Below are positions 61,637 to 64,000 of a stretch of DNA of 64,000 nucleotides, in pieces (position 1 is the stretch's first letter; each line of letters opens with the position of its first letter). The notes beneath the pieces are model-generated. The model ran no database searches. It was not told the origin of the DNA and saw nothing but the letters and a program-made list of their open reading frames with translations. This stretch comes from Mariannaea sp. PMI_226 (lineage: Eukaryota > Ascomycota > Sordariomycetes > Hypocreales > Nectriaceae): NCBI GenBank assembly GCA_024336345.1, contig JANFOG010000012.1, forward strand, positions 558,001 to 622,000, written 5' to 3'. The position numbers and the translations under genes are program-made.

Positions 61637-62898
61637 AAGGTTTTGGGTCGGTTTTAAAGGGCTGCTTTACGGTTTGCATCGGAAAGGGATTGCGTTGCTT
61701 GCGGTTCTGGCATGTACCATTCGTGCTAGAAGAATATAACGCGCCGTCGAACGACACCATGACTGGGCTTTCAAATGAATTGGCCGAAGCTGAAATTATT
61801 TTTTTGTCTTCCATGATGAAGCAGCTCATTCCCTGTGAGAGCGCTAAGGAGGTGTTGGTCGAGAGCCTGGTGTTTCTGGACGAGGCATGAAAATTAGATG
61901 AAAAAAAAAACAGCCCAACTTCGGGTCTCCACCCTACCGTTCATCTCTGATAGCTGTCCCTCGCCTTGCTAAGTAGGAAATGTAGAGACTCGTTGTAGAA
62001 TGTCTACATGTTCATAGCAATTATCCACGACTATCTTAGTGCCCCATCCCGGTTGTCTAAACTTTAGGCGTCAGTTACTATTCCGTCGGACGAGGACATG
62101 CATCTACGCAACCAGTACCAAGTCTTCCTTGTCGACTGTGACTGTGGAACGTCTATTCGAGAAACATAGCGAGTTCCTTTGACTACCTTTTGAATTTTGC
62201 CTCCAAGCAAGGTAGGAGAGAACAACTGACTGGAAGCACCGTAATCGATAACGACTGAGAAGGAGTCACGATTCACAAGCAGCGCGATTGGACGCTTTTC
62301 GATAATTATTTGTATCCGCTCGCTTACTCTCCCACCGACGACCTACGTAGGCACCGGAATTGGCCATGCAGGATTATTCTCAGCCATTGTCTTGGCCTTT
62401 TACTAGCATGGCCAGACATCTCTAGGTACCTAGATAGGTATCTACCTAGGTAGGCAGACAACCTAAGAGAAATATCTACCAACTATGCAATTGCCAAAGT
62501 GCAGTGAATCTAAGACAGCGGGTAAGGCAAGCAGTTGATGCGTGCCAGCTGCCTCGCACTTTCCTCGCTGTCTGGGGCTGAGATAATTTGAATTATGTAC
62601 CTTGAATAGAATTTGGTATTCATCAGCCTCATCTTTCATACTTTTCACGCTGATTGTCCAGTATCCCAATCGCTACAGTCCTTCGGTCATTCAATTTATC
62701 TATAGCACCGGCCAAGTCGCTTTGTCACTCTCTTTGCTTTATTGATCTACCAAGCAGCTCTGTTTCATCGTCACGTTTGTCGTTACACACCCGCCCTCGG
62801 TTCAGCTCCAAGTTGATTGAAATACATAGCCAACAAGTAGCTCTTCCTGTCGTCTCTTCCTAAAAGTTTGCGCTCACAGTACTCGCTTGAAAACGAGC
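61637..62898. other. Intergenic region, RPL32 to the right-edge gene
   Basis: 1262 bp. It contains the RPL32 3' end and a dense TACCTA/TAGGTA palindromic cluster at 62421-62460. The last 200 bp are CT-rich before the next start. No gene seen. Confidence 0.6.
62421..62460. repeat. TACCTA/TAGGTA palindromic cluster
   Basis: Overlapping TAGGTA, CCTAGATAGG and TACCTAGGTAGG palindromes. A similar cluster is at 4593-4613, and single copies are scattered through most intergenic regions of the window. Confidence 0.6.
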
Positions 62899-64000
62899 AT
62901 GTCCTACCGACAGGTCACCTATCGCAAGAGCCGGCCAGGGTTCCAACCGCAATGCTCCCATCTCACCATGACCCGTCTTTATGGCGCCAGTTTTGTTTGC
63001 GAATCCTGCCACCGGCCCGGCCCGTTTGGATGGTTATATCGTTGCACACAAGATCGGGAGGAGTTAATTGAGGAGGCGGCTTCGAGGGGCTTTACGGTGT
63101 GTGTCATCTGGACTATGAGGAAGCAAGAAGTCTGACTGACTTGCCACCAGACTGCTTTTGATGATCTCGGCCGTCACCTAACGGCGAAGCTCGGGACACG
63201 GAAAGGCAGTCCTGCTGCGCGAGAAGACAAGCTCAGCTTTCTTACCGAGGCCAGTCCTCAGGTGCTAGCAACATATCAGCCGAACCAACTAGCTACAATA
63301 TTGAGACAAAGAGAACATGTGAGAAACTAGATACCTTGAGAAGCAGGGAAGAGCTGATGGATATGTCCAGTTGAAGTCTCAAATCTACAAGGAACGAATA
63401 CGGAAGAAAAATGCGGACATGTTTGGTCCCTTTCGCCAAACAAGTGGCAGAGAAAAGGCCAGTTCTAAAATTCAGAATCCTAGTAGACCATGGGTCTGCG
63501 CAGACGATGAGGAGTGCCAGTTCAAAGTGTGTCCATTGTGTCGACCCTCGTATGCAGATCGCTCGTTCATAAGTCTGGATTCTGTTCTCCATGGAGAGTT
63601 GCCACCAACTGCAGCTACAGGATTTGGCTTCCACATTATAGGCGAACGACCTGTCGTGGATGCAAATCTTGTCAGGACGCTGGGTTTACGGCGTCCTCCA
63701 GCTGTAAGATCAAACCAGGTCTGACTACCTTTGAAGCAATGAAGGTAGAGTAGGCCCAGGCTGATACTTTTAACAGAAACCCCACTCCGAGAGCAATTTC
63801 AGCGAAGGCTCCTTTCCTTCTGACCCCAGCATGGTGGAGATGCTAAATGACCAGCTTCGACGCTGCAAGTTCTGGGGCAAAAAATACAGTGATATTGAGA
63901 TCGAATGTGACAGGATTCTATCTTTGTTACCCTCTATCCCTGGCCAACTAATTCACTCGTCCCGTTGCGATAACTTGAAATCATACGGTCCATCTCAAAG
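62899..64000 (+). CDS. Unrecognised cysteine-rich protein, cut by the right edge
   Basis: Exons 62899-63096, 63151-63318, 63371-63718 and 63777 to beyond 64000 join in phase 0 each time, giving at least 312 residues. I do not recognise the family. The N-terminus has a possible zinc-binding set: Cys19, Cys34-x2-Cys37 in FVCESCHRPGPFGW, and Cys49. A second set is at about Cys165-x5-Cys171-x4-Cys176-x2-Cys179 (ADDEECQFKVCPLC). Between them is a basic, probably helical stretch (SQIYKERIRKKNADMFGPF). The second intron (63319-63370) removes an in-frame TAG. There is no signal peptide or membrane segment. Paired Cys clusters suggest a nucleic-acid or protein-binding zinc protein, which is inference. 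The start is the first ATG in frame after a CT-rich leader. Confidence 0.75.

Overview
The window is nuclear DNA of a filamentous ascomycete, most likely a sordariomycete. The evidence is short introns (mostly 49-80 nt) with GTRAGT-type donors, strongly C-ending codons in conserved genes, long CT-rich leaders, and a recognisable Con7-type conidiation regulator. The species cannot be named from sequence alone. I rebuilt gene models by hand, joining exons where reading frame, splice sites and family resemblance agreed. They give 13 protein-coding genes (one cut by the right edge) and one Tc1/mariner transposon. No tRNA, rRNA or CRISPR was found.

Layout. 1-4.0 kb: CCS1, the copper chaperone for superoxide dismutase (-), and mitochondrial ribosomal protein uL13m/MRPL23 (+) share a 541 bp divergent promoter; urate oxidase (-) follows. 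6.9-8.3 kb: a structurally complete Tc1/mariner element (34 bp inverted repeats, TA duplication) whose transposase has two Trp-to-TAG stops. It sits just upstream of the TORC2 subunit Rictor gene (9.0-13.3 kb, +). 14.2-16.7 kb: an 11-exon THI20-type bifunctional thiamine gene (+), convergent with an unrecognised single-pass membrane protein gene (17.0-19.0 kb, -). 19.0-25.3 kb: no gene seen. 25.3-30.1 kb: type II mitochondrial NADH dehydrogenase and kynureninase (both +). 32.3-34.8 kb: DEAD-box helicase DBP2 (+), with a 480 nt intron splitting motif V.

34.8-50.1 kb is a 15 kb gene desert ending at CON7 (50.1-51.7 kb, +). Another 5.5 kb without genes precedes AAR2, a U5 snRNP assembly factor (57.2-58.8 kb, +). 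59.8-61.6 kb: RPS16 (-) and RPL32 (+) share a 394 bp promoter carrying CACGTG and AACCCTAA boxes. An unrecognised cysteine-rich protein gene (+) runs off the right edge.

The genes are mostly housekeeping (mitochondrion, cytosolic ribosome, splicing, RNA helicase, vitamin and purine/tryptophan metabolism) and do not form one pathway. I found no convincing undescribed system. The most useful observations are the transposon with RIP-type stops, two GC-AG introns (one removes an in-frame stop in kynureninase), the long DBP2 intron, the ribosomal-protein promoter and the desert upstream of CON7.
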